In this document: positions 1 through 9,153 of the stretch, one piece after another
Layout: each line of letters begins with the position of its first letter
How positions within the stretch are numbered: position 1 is the stretch's first letter
Notes under the pieces: generated by a model
Told to the model about the DNA's origin: nothing
Seen by the model: only the letters and a program-made list of their open reading frames with translations
Database searches by the model: none
Translations under genes and position numbers: made by a program
Assembly (NCBI RefSeq): GCF_030769565.1
Contig: NZ_JAVCAP010000001.1
Coordinates: 152,161 to 216,160, forward strand
DNA length: 64,000 nt
Reading direction: 5' to 3'
Source: Methylophilus aquaticus
GTDB lineage: Bacteria > Pseudomonadota > Gammaproteobacteria > Burkholderiales > Methylophilaceae

Positions 1-146
1 TTGCACGTTACGTGAATGTCGTGGATAAACAATTGCAAACGGGTAAAGCCGTCTCTGTACGTCAAACAGAGATCGAGGCCGAGTGTTTGCTCAACATGCC
101 CTTGCCTGTCAAGCCCTCGCTCGCAGACGCGATAAAGAAAAAATGA
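1..146 (+). CDS. 3' end of an unidentified gene (partial)
   Basis: The frame beginning at base 3 is open from the window edge to a TGA at 144-146 and encodes about 47 residues ending in ADAIKKK. The TGA overlaps the ATG at 143 of the following ABC ATPase gene, which points to a real upstream gene in the same operon with translational coupling. Too little is visible to name a family, and I do not recognise the peptide. The other two forward frames close within the first 30 bases. Confidence 0.55.
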   Translation, partial: ARYVNVVDKQLQTGKAVSVRQTEIEAECLLNMPLPVKPSLADAIKKK

Positions 147-919
147 TTATGATCGAAGCCATTGACCTCAGCAAACGTTTTGAGCACTCCTCACTTTTTA
201 GAAAAACCCAGCCAGGCAGACCCGTGCTTGACCGCGTCTCTTTGCGGGCTGAAGACGCCTGTATCACGGCCTTGCTGGGACCCAATGGCGCGGGTAAAAC
301 CACTTTTCTCAGAATGCTTGCGGGCTTGGAAAAGCCAGAGGCAGGAAGCATCTTGATTCAAGGGCAGCCTGCCCATTTGCACACGGCGAAATTTGCCTAT
401 TTAAGTGATGGATGCGGCTTATACCCTCGGTTAACAGGGGAAGAAAATATTCGTTATTTTGGCGCACTGTATGGCCTGTCTGATGCACATATCACGCTTA
501 GGATCCAAACACTGGATAGCCATTTGGGCTTCGCCCATGTGCTCGCCAAAAAAGCGGGAGCGTGCAGTCTAGGAGAGCGCATGCGCATCGCATTGGCAAG
601 AGCGCTGGTGCATGACCCCCACACCCTGGTATTAGATGAACCGACCAACGGGCTGGATTTGGCCTCGGTACGCAAATTGCGAAATTTCCTCCGTTATTTA
701 GCGAGCGAGGCAGGTGGGGGCAAATGTATTCTGCTGTCCACGCATCATCTGCACGAAGTTGAAATGATTGCCGATCAAGTGATTGTGTTGGTGCAAGGCC
801 AAGTCAAGGCTACCGGCAGTGTCAGACAAATTACGGTGGCCAATGCTGCGCAACACTTTGAAGATGCGTTTGCTGCTTTGGCATTTGGGGAGACAATCTC
901 ATGCATCAACGTTGGGTGA
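143..919 (+). CDS. ABC-2 exporter ATP-binding protein (NatA-like)
   Basis: This is the cytoplasmic ATPase of a two-gene ABC-2 exporter, 258 residues from the ATG at 143. That ATG overlaps the stop of the preceding frame; an open frame from 83 exists but has no support as the start. Visible motifs in order are Walker A (GPNGAGKTT), a degenerate signature (SLGERMRIALARAL in place of the usual LSGGQ), Walker B (LVLDEPTNGLD) and the H-loop (STHH). The next gene, a NatB-like permease, starts inside its last 19 bases, so the two are coupled. The substrate cannot be read from sequence. The similarity is to sodium or drug efflux pairs of NatAB type, and the substrate assignment is inference only. Confidence 0.85.
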   Translation: MIMIEAIDLSKRFEHSSLFRKTQPGRPVLDRVSLRAEDACITALLGPNGAGKTTFLRMLAGLEKPEAGSILIQGQPAHLHTAKFAYLSDGCGLYPRLTGEENIRYFGALYGLSDAHITLRIQTLDSHLGFAHVLAKKAGACSLGERMRIALARALVHDPHTLVLDEPTNGLDLASVRKLRNFLRYLASEAGGGKCILLSTHHLHEVEMIADQVIVLVQGQVKATGSVRQITVANAAQHFEDAFAALAFGETISCINVG

Positions 920-2064
920 TTTTTAAAAAAGAGTTCAAAGACTCACTGCGGGATCGGCGCGGACTCTTAACCGTTGGACTCGTCACCGTATTGGCTGGGC
1001 CACTGTGTTTGTTATTCATGGCCAATATGCTGTCGGAGTATGAAGCCAAATCCGAGCGACGCGTGGTGGTGGTGCATCGCCTGGCAGACAGCCCTAGCTT
1101 GCAAAACTATCTGCAACGAGAAAGTGCACAAATCGTCCCGGCGCCTCCTGATTATGAGGCAGCGTTGCGTGAAGGGCGATTGTTAGAACCAGTGGTGATT
1201 GTGCCGCCGCAATTTGACCAGCAATGGCAGCGCGGAGAAGTCGCGACATTGACACTACTCACCAACAGTCAACAAGCACGCACACAAGCTTCTGTGAGCA
1301 GGCTAAAACGCTGGCTGCTTGGCTACGCCAGCATGCAAAGCGAATGGGCTTTAATGCAACAGCCCACGCTGCTCAGAATGCACGAACTGATACAGTTGGA
1401 GGAACAGGATCAAGCCTCAGACAAAGCACAAACCGTCAAACTGTTCGGCATGCTGCCCTACTTTTTGGTGTTTGCTGCCCTCTATGGGGTATGGAGTGCC
1501 GCGTTAGAAACCACGGCTGGCGAGCGCGAAAAAGGAACGCTGGAGGCATTGGCCGTGACCCTGACCTCGCCAGTTCATTTAGTGATTGGAAAATGGTTGG
1601 CCGTTACTACCTTAGGCGCAATCCTGGCAACCCTGGCGACTTTAGGCTTTATCCCCGCGCAAGCATGGATCGCCAGTGACACCCTCAAGGCCATGTTTAA
1701 CTTTGGCAGTGATGAAGCCATGATTTGCTTGTGTTTGATCTTGCCTTTGGTAGGTTTTTTTGCTGCCTTGTTGCTTTTTTTAGGGGCTGTAGCCGCTTCC
1801 ACCCGGCAGGCGCAAACCAATGCCACTCTGGTCATGTTACTGGTGGCTTTTGTTCCGATGCTCTTCTTAACTCAAGGCGGTCAAGTGAGTGTTTGGCAAA
1901 CCTGTCTGCCCGTATTGGCGCAACATCATGGCATCATTGCACTCCTCAGCGGTGAGCCCCTTAGCCTCAAGCCAATACTATCGCTGGTTGGTTGTCATGC
2001 CATCCTCATTCTTTTCTTCATCACTATCACCAGCCGAGTCTTCGCAACGATCCGTCACCATTGA
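901..2064 (+). CDS. ABC-2 exporter permease (NatB-like)
   Basis: Membrane partner of the preceding ATPase, 387 residues. The N-terminus carries KKEFKDSLRDRR before a first membrane segment (about 20-42). A long extracytoplasmic region (about 45-180) follows, then five or so hydrophobic segments to the C-terminus. The motif GEREKGTLEAL (about 203-213) is typical of ABC-2 permeases. This plan of one segment, a large loop and a membrane bundle is that of the NatB/ABC2_membrane_3 group. It overlaps the ATPase gene by 19 bases. The substrate is unknown. A MITE-like element begins 20 bases after its stop codon. Confidence 0.82.
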   Translation: MHQRWVIFKKEFKDSLRDRRGLLTVGLVTVLAGPLCLLFMANMLSEYEAKSERRVVVVHRLADSPSLQNYLQRESAQIVPAPPDYEAALREGRLLEPVVIVPPQFDQQWQRGEVATLTLLTNSQQARTQASVSRLKRWLLGYASMQSEWALMQQPTLLRMHELIQLEEQDQASDKAQTVKLFGMLPYFLVFAALYGVWSAALETTAGEREKGTLEALAVTLTSPVHLVIGKWLAVTTLGAILATLATLGFIPAQAWIASDTLKAMFNFGSDEAMICLCLILPLVGFFAALLLFLGAVAASTRQAQTNATLVMLLVAFVPMLFLTQGGQVSVWQTCLPVLAQHHGIIALLSGEPLSLKPILSLVGCHAILILFFITITSRVFATIRHH

Positions 2065-2083
2065 GTCATTCTCCCATGGATTG

Positions 2084-2259
2084 AACCCAAATTTTCCATG
2101 AGGCGATTTGCAATCTACTTGAACGTCCACTTGTCTAGATTGCGTCTTTTTTGCGCAAATGTTCGGTCAATAAAATGACGATTGACGCTCAAATTTCCAC
2201 AAAAAATCCATCCAGCCACCCTGCGTTGCCGTTTAAAGTCCTCATGGTAAATCTGGGTT
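2084..2259 (+). mobile_element. MITE-like element, family 1, copy 1
   Basis: A non-coding element of about 176 bp bounded by imperfect terminal inverted repeats. The left end is AACCCAAATTTTCCATGA (2084-2101). The right end (2242-2259) is its reverse complement at 15 of 18 positions. The core (about 2135-2225) holds a TTTGCGCAAA-like palindrome and a GTCAAT/ATTGAC hairpin, and it ends in CCACCCTGCGTTGC. An inverted, diverged copy lies at 42030-42194. No ORF and no clear target-site duplication are visible. It sits between the NatB-like gene and the flp1 promoter. Confidence 0.75.
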
Positions 2260-2337
2260 GAAAATCACTTTCATTGCCATAACCATCAAAAGTGTTCTAG
2301 AAACAAACCCACACTTTTAATGTTGTACCGCCAACAT

Positions 2338-2366
2338 TTGCAACTATGTTGCATTTTTGATATAGT
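2338..2366 (+). promoter_or_regulatory. Predicted sigma-70 promoter of flp1
   Basis: TTGCAA (2338-2343) and TATAGT (2361-2366) are separated by 17 bp. Both are close to the -35/-10 consensus, and they lie 54 bp upstream of the flp1 GTG. No -24/-12 element was found here, unlike the other Tad units in this window. The -35 box lies inside the first of two identical-arm palindromes. Confidence 0.5.
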
Positions 2367-2388
2367 GCTATTATGCAACTTTGTTGCA
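2339..2388 (+). promoter_or_regulatory. Paired 15-bp palindromes, candidate repressor operators of flp1
   Basis: TGCAACTATGTTGCA (2339-2353) and TGCAACTTTGTTGCA (2374-2388) are perfect palindromes with arms TGCAAC/GTTGCA and three-base centres. Their starts are 35 bp apart. One covers the predicted -35 box and the other lies at or just after the expected transcription start, which is a classic operator placement. The binding protein is unknown. Confidence 0.5.
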
Positions 2389-2419
2389 AAAAATAAGACC
2401 TTGATGAGGAGAAAATAAA

Positions 2420-2761
2420 GTGGCCAATCAAATCAAAACGTTTATTCAAGATGAATCAGGCCAGTCTATGGTGGAATATGGGGTTACCTTAGGGGCTCTA
2501 GCGGCTGTGTCATACATTGCTGTCGTTCAGTTAGGGGACAAAACAGCAGATTTGTATGCCTGGATGGCTAACCATTTGCCAGGAGGGGAAACAGATGAGG
2601 CTGGTACAGGGCAATTGGTCAGAGCCAGTGAAGGGGGCAGTCATGGTTTGGTAGGCTTGTCGAGAAACAGTGTTTCAGGGGCATCTTTTGCCCAAGAGCA
2701 CATTTTGGAAGAGGGACATTTGCAGCACGTACTGAGCTCATCCAGCACATTGATAGACTAA
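2420..2761 (+). CDS. flp: Flp-type (Tad) pilin, first copy
   Basis: Pilin precursor of 113 residues for the Tad pilus. The start is GTG at 2420, eight bases after GAGGAG. A short positively charged leader ends at about ESGQ and is followed by the processing region SMVEYGVTLGALAAV, with the conserved Glu-Tyr pair of Flp pilins and one hydrophobic helix. The protein is about twice the usual Flp length because of a hydrophilic tail rich in Gly, Ser and His. A paralogue at 28208-28540 is nearly identical over the first 60 or so residues, but the tails differ. The gene stands alone behind its own promoter with paired palindromes, far from the Tad machine genes. Function by family: it is cleaved by the TadV peptidase and polymerised by CpaF/TadB/TadC. 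Confidence 0.85.
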   Translation: MANQIKTFIQDESGQSMVEYGVTLGALAAVSYIAVVQLGDKTADLYAWMANHLPGGETDEAGTGQLVRASEGGSHGLVGLSRNSVSGASFAQEHILEEGHLQHVLSSSSTLID

Positions 2762-2773
2762 TCATACGCAAAT

Positions 2774-2802
2774 GCAAAGGCAGCCAGAGTTGTTGCCTTT
2801 GC
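2774..2802 (+). terminator. Hairpin after flp1
   Basis: A 9-bp perfect stem, GCAAAGGCA/TGCCTTTGC with an 11-base loop, lies 12 bases after the flp1 stop. No T-run follows, so it may stabilise the pilin mRNA 3' end rather than act as a strong intrinsic terminator. Confidence 0.4.
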
Positions 2803-2941
2803 CGTAACACTACAGGAATAACACGCACATCGGGCGTATCTTAGACCTTACCCATCATTGCCTCAACTTGGCTTAGTCCAGTGCGCATCAAGAGGATTAA
2901 GCTTCAGGTGCAAACCGATTCACGTCGGTCAAAAGACCCAT

Positions 2942-4797
2942 TTACTTTGGGCTGTCATCCAGGCCTATCCTTGCGACCAAAGCAAGTTTTACTTGTTGCA
3001 GCACATCCGTCCAATTTCCCGCGTCCACTTGCCTGAATAATCTAACCGTCGGATACCAAGGGCTGTCATCTCTATCCAACAGCCAACGAAAATCGGGATG
3101 ATGTGGCAGTAAAATCCACACAGGTTTTCCGGTAGCTGCAGCCACGTGCGCCACACTGGTATCTACCGAAATGACCAAATCCAGGTGGTGAATCAATGCA
3201 GCGGTATCATGAAAATCATGCAGGTGGAGATCATGTTGCTGTAGCTGAGGCAACCTCGCAAGACATGCAATATCCTCTTGCCTAAATTCCTTTTGTAAAC
3301 AATGCCATTCAGCTTGAATATCAAACAAATCAATCAGTTGTTCAAGATGAATACTACGCTGGCGATCATTTTTATGTGTGGTCGAACCTGACCAAACAAT
3401 GCCAATTCTGGGAATCGTCCTTGGGCCAAGACGCAGCATCCAACGTTCGTAAGCATCGGGCTGTACAGTCAAATAAGCGATATTTGCCGGAATGGATTCA
3501 AGCGTAGTGCCAAAGACATAAGGCAAGCTCATCAACGGACAATACGCATCTGTCTCGGGTATGGACTCGCCCTTGGCCACAATCTCAACACTCGCCCCAA
3601 GCGACTGCATGAGGGTTTTAAGAACGAGCGGCACATAGAAAACGGGGTGTATTTCACGTTCAACCAACATTGGCAGGTAGCGACAAAACTGCACAATGTC
3701 GCCAAAGCCTGTTCATAGGTGACCAGCAACCGTTTTCCGGTGAGATCCTCTTTACCACGCCATGACTTGCCGGAAGTGTGTGCATACATTGCTTTCATCT
3801 CTGACTTAATGGTACGCCACTCATACAAGCGCCAGCCCTCGGAGTAATGCCCAATCAGCAGGAGTAGCAGGGCTTTGTTCCACCATGTATCGGCATCATC
3901 TGGGCGCAGAGCAAGTGCCTGGTCATAGCAATCCAGAGCAGCAGTGAATTGATGACAGGCGGCAAAAACAGTCCCCTTGTTGTTCAGGGCATCCGCATCT
4001 TCGGGCCGTAAAGTCAATGCTTGGTCGAAACACGCCAGCGCCTGTAAGTTTTGACCTGTTTCTGCGTACAACACCCCCATATTTCTGTGCACATCAGAGT
4101 TGTCAGCCTGTAATTTTAGGGCTTGCTCATAGCAATTTAACGCTGCATCAAATGACAGTATCTTTTTATACAATAACCCTAGGCTATTCCAAGCCATTGG
4201 ATAGTCGGGGCGTAAATTCAGTGCTTGGCGAATACGATGCTCTGCTTCCGAGTAACGTTTTAGCTCAGTAAGTAATACCCCACTGTTGTGATGAAACTCG
4301 GCTACTTCGGGTTGCAGTTCGGAGGCGTGCTGGTAACACAATAACGCATGCTCGAGTTGTCCCATCTGCCTATGCAACAACCCCTTGTTCACCCACACAT
4401 CAACCCGCGCAGGTGCAATAGAAGAAACGCGCTCGAAATAGGTGAGCGCTTGCTCCAGTGCGTGTGTTGTGCGCAGTGCAATTGCGCAATTCAGTATGGC
4501 ACCGACATGTTCTGGCTTTAATGCAAGCGCCTGTTTAAAGCAATCAATCGCTTGAGTCCAGTCTTGCTGTTGCAAGTAGACCATGCCAAGATTGTTATGT
4601 GCTGAAGCCATGTCAGGATTGAGTTGCAAGGCATGCATAAATGCCAGTCTAGCCGATGCCAGCTGTTGTGTTTGCAGCAAAGCAGTCCCAAGCATGAATG
4701 CCAGTCTGGCATCCTCAGTGCAGCAGACTGAAAGCGCTTGATAACGCTTAATCGCTGCATCAATTTCTGCTGCACAATCCTTTTGCATATCCTGCAC
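2942..4797 (-). pseudogene. TPR-repeat glycosyltransferase split by a one-base frameshift
   Basis: The N-terminal frame (4797 down to about 3704) encodes many tetratricopeptide repeats and then the run WRGKEDLTGKRLLVTYEQAL. The expected continuation, GDIVQFCRYLPMLV, lies in another frame that stays open from about 3700 to the stop at 2942. It carries the GT-B-like C-terminal domain (GIVWSGSTTHKNDRQRS, then SVDTSVAHVAAATGKPVWILLPHHPDFRW). Restoring one G:C pair at 3701-3704 would give EQALGDIVQFCRYLP, the family signature. The gene is therefore either a recent pseudogene or carries a sequencing or assembly error. The GTG at 4797 directly follows the stop of the upstream permease gene, so it is the last gene of the 8682-2942 operon. 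ATG 4788 is an alternative start. Confidence 0.8.
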
Positions 4798-5955
4798 CTA
4801 ACCCATGCGCCAGCCGCGTCGCTTGAACAGCTGGTAGGCCACTAACCACAACAGATTGCTCAGTACGACGATAGCCAGCATATGATAAAACATGGTGATG
4901 CCTTGCATTTTGCTGGCTGGGCCATACAACAGCATCTGAAACAACTGAATGGCATGGTTTTCGAACATCATGCCTTTAATCAAGGCAAAAGCCTTGATTT
5001 TAGTGGCCAGGGCAAAGATCACACCCATCAGCATCAAATAACAAAAGCCCACCAAACTGGCGGTGGTTTGCGTGCGGTTGAGGCTGGTAATGATGGTGGC
5101 AATCGCAACAAAGCCCATGCTGCTAAAGCCAAAAATGGTGATAAAAAAGTAGGCAAAATGTAGCATCATGTCCCACGGCATGCCCGAGATGATCTTGTAA
5201 ATCAACACACTGGTCAGCACTGACACACTGACATGAAACAACAGCTTGGCAAAAATCATTTGTCCTGGCTGGGTGGTCGTTAATGCCAGTGCCTGCAACA
5301 CTCCGCGCTCACGCTCGTAGCCGGTAAAGCCAATAAACATGGCACAGCAGATAAAAAACTGTGCCGAAAAAATCATCATGCCGCCTATCATGCCCTTGGC
5401 CTGATCGCTACCCAGGTCTATCTTGCCCAGCGTGGTCGGGGTCGGTTTGCGTTCCGTCAGTGGCTTCAATTGTTGAGTGAGCGCCAACTGCGGATTCAGC
5501 GTGGCCACCTTACCCAGTACCCAGCGGCTTAAATGCGCCAACTGGGGGCTGTTCAAGTCCCCGGCCCTAAACGTCAGCGCCACCTGTTGCTGCCCATGGT
5601 TAGCAGCCGGACTCTCCTGGATTTCGGCCACACAAGAGATTGAACTTGCGTATTTTGGCCCATGATTCAATGTGCTGGCATCGAGCTGGATAAAGCGGGT
5701 AGTCTGTCCGGTTTTGCTGGCTTTGAGCGCTGCAATCAGTGGCGTTTCCAGGCTATACACCACAGCACAAGGTTGCTGCGCCTGCCGCTGGGCAATACGT
5801 GAAGCGCGGTTTTCCAGGCTCACCAAAAACGCCATCAACACAATCAAGCCTGCTGCCATCATGGCTGCAGGGTTGCGTTTCAGCCGGAACCATTCCTTGC
5901 AATACAACACCCATAGCAAGCGCCAGTAACCAGGCGTTTTTACACTAGCACTCAT
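4798..5955 (-). CDS. ABC-2 exporter permease
   Basis: Integral membrane subunit of 385 residues. It has an N-terminal cytoplasmic stretch with KEWFRLKRNP, a first membrane segment at about 30-47, a periplasmic region to about 185, and five or six hydrophobic segments to the C-terminus. The motif GYERERGVLQALAL (about 210-223) matches the ABC-2 permease signature. Its ATG overlaps the stop of the ATPase gene (ATGA, 5952-5955), so the pair is translationally coupled. It belongs to the same architectural class as the 901-2064 permease but differs clearly in sequence. The substrate is unknown. The neighbouring GT2 and YbhN-like genes make a lipid or glycan substrate possible, but this is inference. 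Confidence 0.8.
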   Translation of the reverse strand: MSASVKTPGYWRLLWVLYCKEWFRLKRNPAAMMAAGLIVLMAFLVSLENRASRIAQRQAQQPCAVVYSLETPLIAALKASKTGQTTRFIQLDASTLNHGPKYASSISCVAEIQESPAANHGQQQVALTFRAGDLNSPQLAHLSRWVLGKVATLNPQLALTQQLKPLTERKPTPTTLGKIDLGSDQAKGMIGGMMIFSAQFFICCAMFIGFTGYERERGVLQALALTTTQPGQMIFAKLLFHVSVSVLTSVLIYKIISGMPWDMMLHFAYFFITIFGFSSMGFVAIATIITSLNRTQTTASLVGFCYLMLMGVIFALATKIKAFALIKGMMFENHAIQLFQMLLYGPASKMQGITMFYHMLAIVVLSNLLWLVAYQLFKRRGWRMG

Positions 5956-6800
5956 TGATACGCCTCCCCGGTCAGCTTTTTAAATACATCTTCAAACTTA
6001 AATTCGCGCGAGTGCACCCTCAGGCAATGTTCGGTTTGAATAATATGTGCCAGCGCTGCACGCTGTGCCGGGTCATCCAGATGATAACTATGGCGCACCA
6101 TCACACCATCACGGTCGTATTGCACATCACAAAAACGCTCGGCATGGCGGGTAATAAACGCGGTTGGCGTATCACAGTCCAGCAGTTTACCTTTGGCAAT
6201 AATCGCCACCCGGTCACAAATCTGCTCGACTTCTTCCATGTCATGTGTGGTTAAAAACACCGTGGTGCCCTGTGCTGCCAGATCTTGCATCAGTCGCCGG
6301 ACCAACTGAATGGAATGCGCATCGAGATTGGCGGTCGGCTCATCAAAAAATACCAGTTTGGGCGCATGCAGTAACTCCCGCGCAATCAATAACTTTTTCT
6401 TCATGCCTTTGGAGTAGGTGCGCACCTTCACATGCGCCGCCTCGCTCAGTTGCAACACTGACAACCAACGGTCTATCTCACTAAACGGCACCCCGTACAA
6501 ACGCGCATACAAGGCCAGATTTTCATGGCCGGTCATGTCTTCGTAGTGGTTTTCGGTGTCTGGCACATAGCCAATGAAAGGTTTCACTTTTTGAAGCTCT
6601 TTGGGCATGGCATACCCAAGCACTTCGATGCTGCCTGAGGTTGGGGTTAACGCACCGTTCAGCGCGCGTATGGTGGTGGTTTTACCGGCGCCATTCGGGC
6701 CTAGAAAACCAAATAACTCACCTTGCGGAATGTCCAGTGACAAACCATCGACCGCTTTAAAATCACCAAAGCGAATATTCAGTTGTGAAATCTTAATCAT
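5952..6800 (-). CDS. ABC transporter ATP-binding protein
   Basis: ATPase of 282 residues starting at ATG 6800 (MIKISQLNIRF). The longer open frame to 6824 is not supported, because this ATG overlaps the TGA of the upstream gene (ATGA). Motifs visible are Walker A (GPNGAGKTT), Q-loop region (GYVPDTENHYEDMT), signature-like YSKGMKKKL, Walker B (LVFFDEPTANLD) and H-loop (TTHD). It pairs with the permease at 4798-5955, with which it overlaps by four bases. The group resembles CcmA/NatA-type ATPases of ABC-2 exporters. The ATGA overlaps on both sides show that it is translated as part of the 8682-2942 operon. Confidence 0.85.
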   Translation of the reverse strand: MIKISQLNIRFGDFKAVDGLSLDIPQGELFGFLGPNGAGKTTTIRALNGALTPTSGSIEVLGYAMPKELQKVKPFIGYVPDTENHYEDMTGHENLALYARLYGVPFSEIDRWLSVLQLSEAAHVKVRTYSKGMKKKLLIARELLHAPKLVFFDEPTANLDAHSIQLVRRLMQDLAAQGTTVFLTTHDMEEVEQICDRVAIIAKGKLLDCDTPTAFITRHAERFCDVQYDRDGVMVRHSYHLDDPAQRAALAHIIQTEHCLRVHSREFKFEDVFKKLTGEAYQ

Positions 6801-7723
6801 TGCAACTTCTCTGCATGAACGCACATATGACGTAAGGCGATTGCCTCAACAAAAAACCAGATATCTCCCAGCGTCGTAAACAAGCGGTTAGCAAGGGCCG
6901 CCAATAAAATCACGCTTTCAGGAAGCACCCCTGCCAGCAAGGCCAGCAACACCACTTCACGCACCCCAAGGCCGCCGGGTGCGCCTGGCACCACAAAACC
7001 GACCAACCAGGCGATCGCATAGGCGAGCATCGCCAGACTCATAGCAAACGGCAGTGGTGTCAGCAAGTGCAAGACCCAGACAAACATGGCACCACCCAGC
7101 AGGTGGAACAGCAGGTAATAACCCAGACTAGGGACTGAGAAACCGGCAAGCAGAGGACTGATCAGAGTCCACAAACGGTGTCTGAACGACTCAACACACA
7201 ATATCAGAATCAGCACACCCAGACCTGCCAGCCACCAGCAGGTCAAAAAAAGATAGGGTTGCAAGCAAGCGGTGACATATGCAAGATTCAAACAGGCAAA
7301 TACCAAAATGCAGATGCCCACTGCCAGCACATGCCCGGCGATTTCATTCAAGGTGGCCTGCAGCACCTTGCCTTGCTGCAATTGCCAGCGTTGCGCCAGC
7401 CATTGTCTACCCGCAAAGTGCAACACATTGCCAGGCAAATATTTGCCTATTTGACTGATGCCATAGATGACCAGCGCTTGCTGCCTTGACAGCGTTTGTT
7501 GCAAATGGCGCAGATTGTCATGCCAGCCTAGCCCAAGCAAGTTGAGTATCAGCGCATGACATACGCTCAAGCCACCCAGCCACAGCCAGTGTTGCGGATG
7601 CGAAAGCATGTGCGTGTGCAGCACTTGCCGGTAGTCAGCCACCTTACTGAAGATCAGCCACAGGCTGAGCAACATCAGCAGCACCCCGGCGACATGTAGC
7701 ATGCGTTTCAAATGGCGTGGCAT
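6797..7723 (-). CDS. YbhN/UPF0104-like membrane protein
   Basis: Integral membrane protein of 308 residues with about eight hydrophobic segments. The run PGAPGGLGVREVVLLALL (about 248-265) is the hallmark of the lysylphosphatidylglycerol synthetase transmembrane (flippase-like) superfamily. There is no soluble synthetase domain, so it is not MprF itself. It lies 14 bases after the GT2 gene and overlaps the ATPase gene by four bases. In other genomes such proteins often accompany polyprenyl-phosphate GT2 enzymes, so a part in moving a lipid or lipid-linked sugar is plausible but unproved. Confidence 0.7.
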   Translation of the reverse strand: MPRHLKRMLHVAGVLLMLLSLWLIFSKVADYRQVLHTHMLSHPQHWLWLGGLSVCHALILNLLGLGWHDNLRHLQQTLSRQQALVIYGISQIGKYLPGNVLHFAGRQWLAQRWQLQQGKVLQATLNEIAGHVLAVGICILVFACLNLAYVTACLQPYLFLTCWWLAGLGVLILILCVESFRHRLWTLISPLLAGFSVPSLGYYLLFHLLGGAMFVWVLHLLTPLPFAMSLAMLAYAIAWLVGFVVPGAPGGLGVREVVLLALLAGVLPESVILLAALANRLFTTLGDIWFFVEAIALRHMCVHAEKLQ

Positions 7724-7737
7724 GGTAACGTGCGCAT

Positions 7738-8682
7738 TTAGTTTTGATCCTGTTGTTGGATCAGTATAAGACGTATTTCTTCTGAAAGCTTGCGGTTGGC
7801 TGCCAGCAAGTCAGCCAGAAAAGCCACCAGCATGGTCTGAAAGCCCATCACCAGCAATGCCCCTGCCAGTATCACAGACTGGATATGTCCATTCCCATCA
7901 CCTTGCAAAAAGTGGTACAAAAAGCGCAACCCCAGCAAAAAGCCCAGTCCGAACAATACTGCCCCTATGGTGCCAAAGAAACGCATGGGTCGATAGATGG
8001 CATAAATGCGGATAATGGTGCCAATCGAGCGACGCACATACGAAGCAATGCTCTTGACCAAGCGCGAAGGTCGTAAATCGGCATTGGTGCGTATCGGCAC
8101 CGATAGTATCGCCATATTTTTTTGGCCCGCTTGAATAATGGTTTCTATGGTGTAGGTGTACTCACTAAACACCACTATGTTCTGTGCCGCATGGCGAGAA
8201 TAGGCACGAAAACCGCTGGGTGCATCCGGGATTTTGGTGCGGCTGGCCGTACGTACAGCCCAGCTACCAAGTTTTTGCAGTAACTTTTTGCTCCATGAAA
8301 AATGCTCAATCTCGTCTATCGGTCTTGCGCCAATCACAATATCCGCCTGCCCGGCCAAAATAGGTGCCACCAGCTTGGGAATATCCTTCGCTTCATACTG
8401 ATTATCCGCATCGGTATTGACAATCACATCTGCGCCAGCTTGTAATCCGGCTTGAATCCCGGTCATAAACGCCCGTGCCAGCCCTTGGTTTTTCGTATGC
8501 TGTACGACATGCTGCACCCCGCAATCTCGGGCAATCTGCGCTGTGTGATCACGGCTGCCGTCATCAATGACCAACAACTCTACGCAATCAAAACCTTCTA
8601 CCGATTTTGGAATCGCCGCCAATGCAATCGCCAGCGTTTCTGCCTCATTGAAACATGGGATTTGGATAATTAATTTTTTCAT
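7738..8682 (-). CDS. GT2 family glycosyltransferase with C-terminal membrane anchor
   Basis: Family 2 glycosyltransferase of 314 residues. The N-terminal GT-A domain has IPCFNEAETL at the start, the nucleotide-binding LVIDDGSRDHT and the metal-binding NTDADNQY (DXD-like). PDAPSGFRAYSR follows further on. Two hydrophobic segments (about 232-260 and 266-292) anchor the C-terminus, as in dolichol- or undecaprenyl-phosphate sugar transferases. It is the first gene of a minus-strand operon that continues with the YbhN-like protein, an ABC exporter and the frameshifted TPR transferase. The donor and acceptor are not readable. A role in making a lipid-linked sugar for surface glycans is inferred. 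Confidence 0.82.
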   Translation of the reverse strand: MKKLIIQIPCFNEAETLAIALAAIPKSVEGFDCVELLVIDDGSRDHTAQIARDCGVQHVVQHTKNQGLARAFMTGIQAGLQAGADVIVNTDADNQYEAKDIPKLVAPILAGQADIVIGARPIDEIEHFSWSKKLLQKLGSWAVRTASRTKIPDAPSGFRAYSRHAAQNIVVFSEYTYTIETIIQAGQKNMAILSVPIRTNADLRPSRLVKSIASYVRRSIGTIIRIYAIYRPMRFFGTIGAVLFGLGFLLGLRFLYHFLQGDGNGHIQSVILAGALLVMGFQTMLVAFLADLLAANRKLSEEIRLILIQQQDQN

Positions 8683-9153
8683 GACGCTAGCTTAAACTCT
8701 TTAAAATAACTCCTTTCAAATGCATAGTTCATGCCTGAATTAATTGGAATGGCGATAAAGTGATGACCATTTTTAATAGTATAAAAAAGTGTTTAAGATG
8801 AAATACATAGCAAAAAAAATGACTGATGCAATCTTGTGTTGCTCTACGCAAACAGATAACGGATGGTTACTTACTTGTATTGAGTGGTTGATATGAGCCA
8901 TCATGAAAAAGTAAACGGTTGAAATCAACCGGTTTGTGTGTCATCAATTTGAAGCGCTCTTGACATTAACCTCGTCACTTCCTAACGCAATACTGACAAA
9001 GCCTCGTATAGATTATAGCCCCATGTTGCTGGATAACCAGTATTCAACGGTAAGACGAAACTGCACATAGCATGACCCGCTATTAGGAGACTCGACACTT
9101 TCGAAGGTATAGTTCTTGCTGAGAATATCGCCGACTTTCGATTATTAACAGCC
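8683..9153. other. Intergenic region between divergent glycan genes
   Basis: These 471 bases separate two divergent transcription units and should hold both promoters. A small hairpin with stem CGGTTGA/TCAACCG is centred near 8928, in a stretch that recalls the TGGTT...AACCA hairpins elsewhere in the window. TTGACA at 8960-8965 is a possible -35 box towards the acyltransferase gene, but the matching -10 is weak. No ORF with a ribosome site was seen. Confidence 0.4.
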
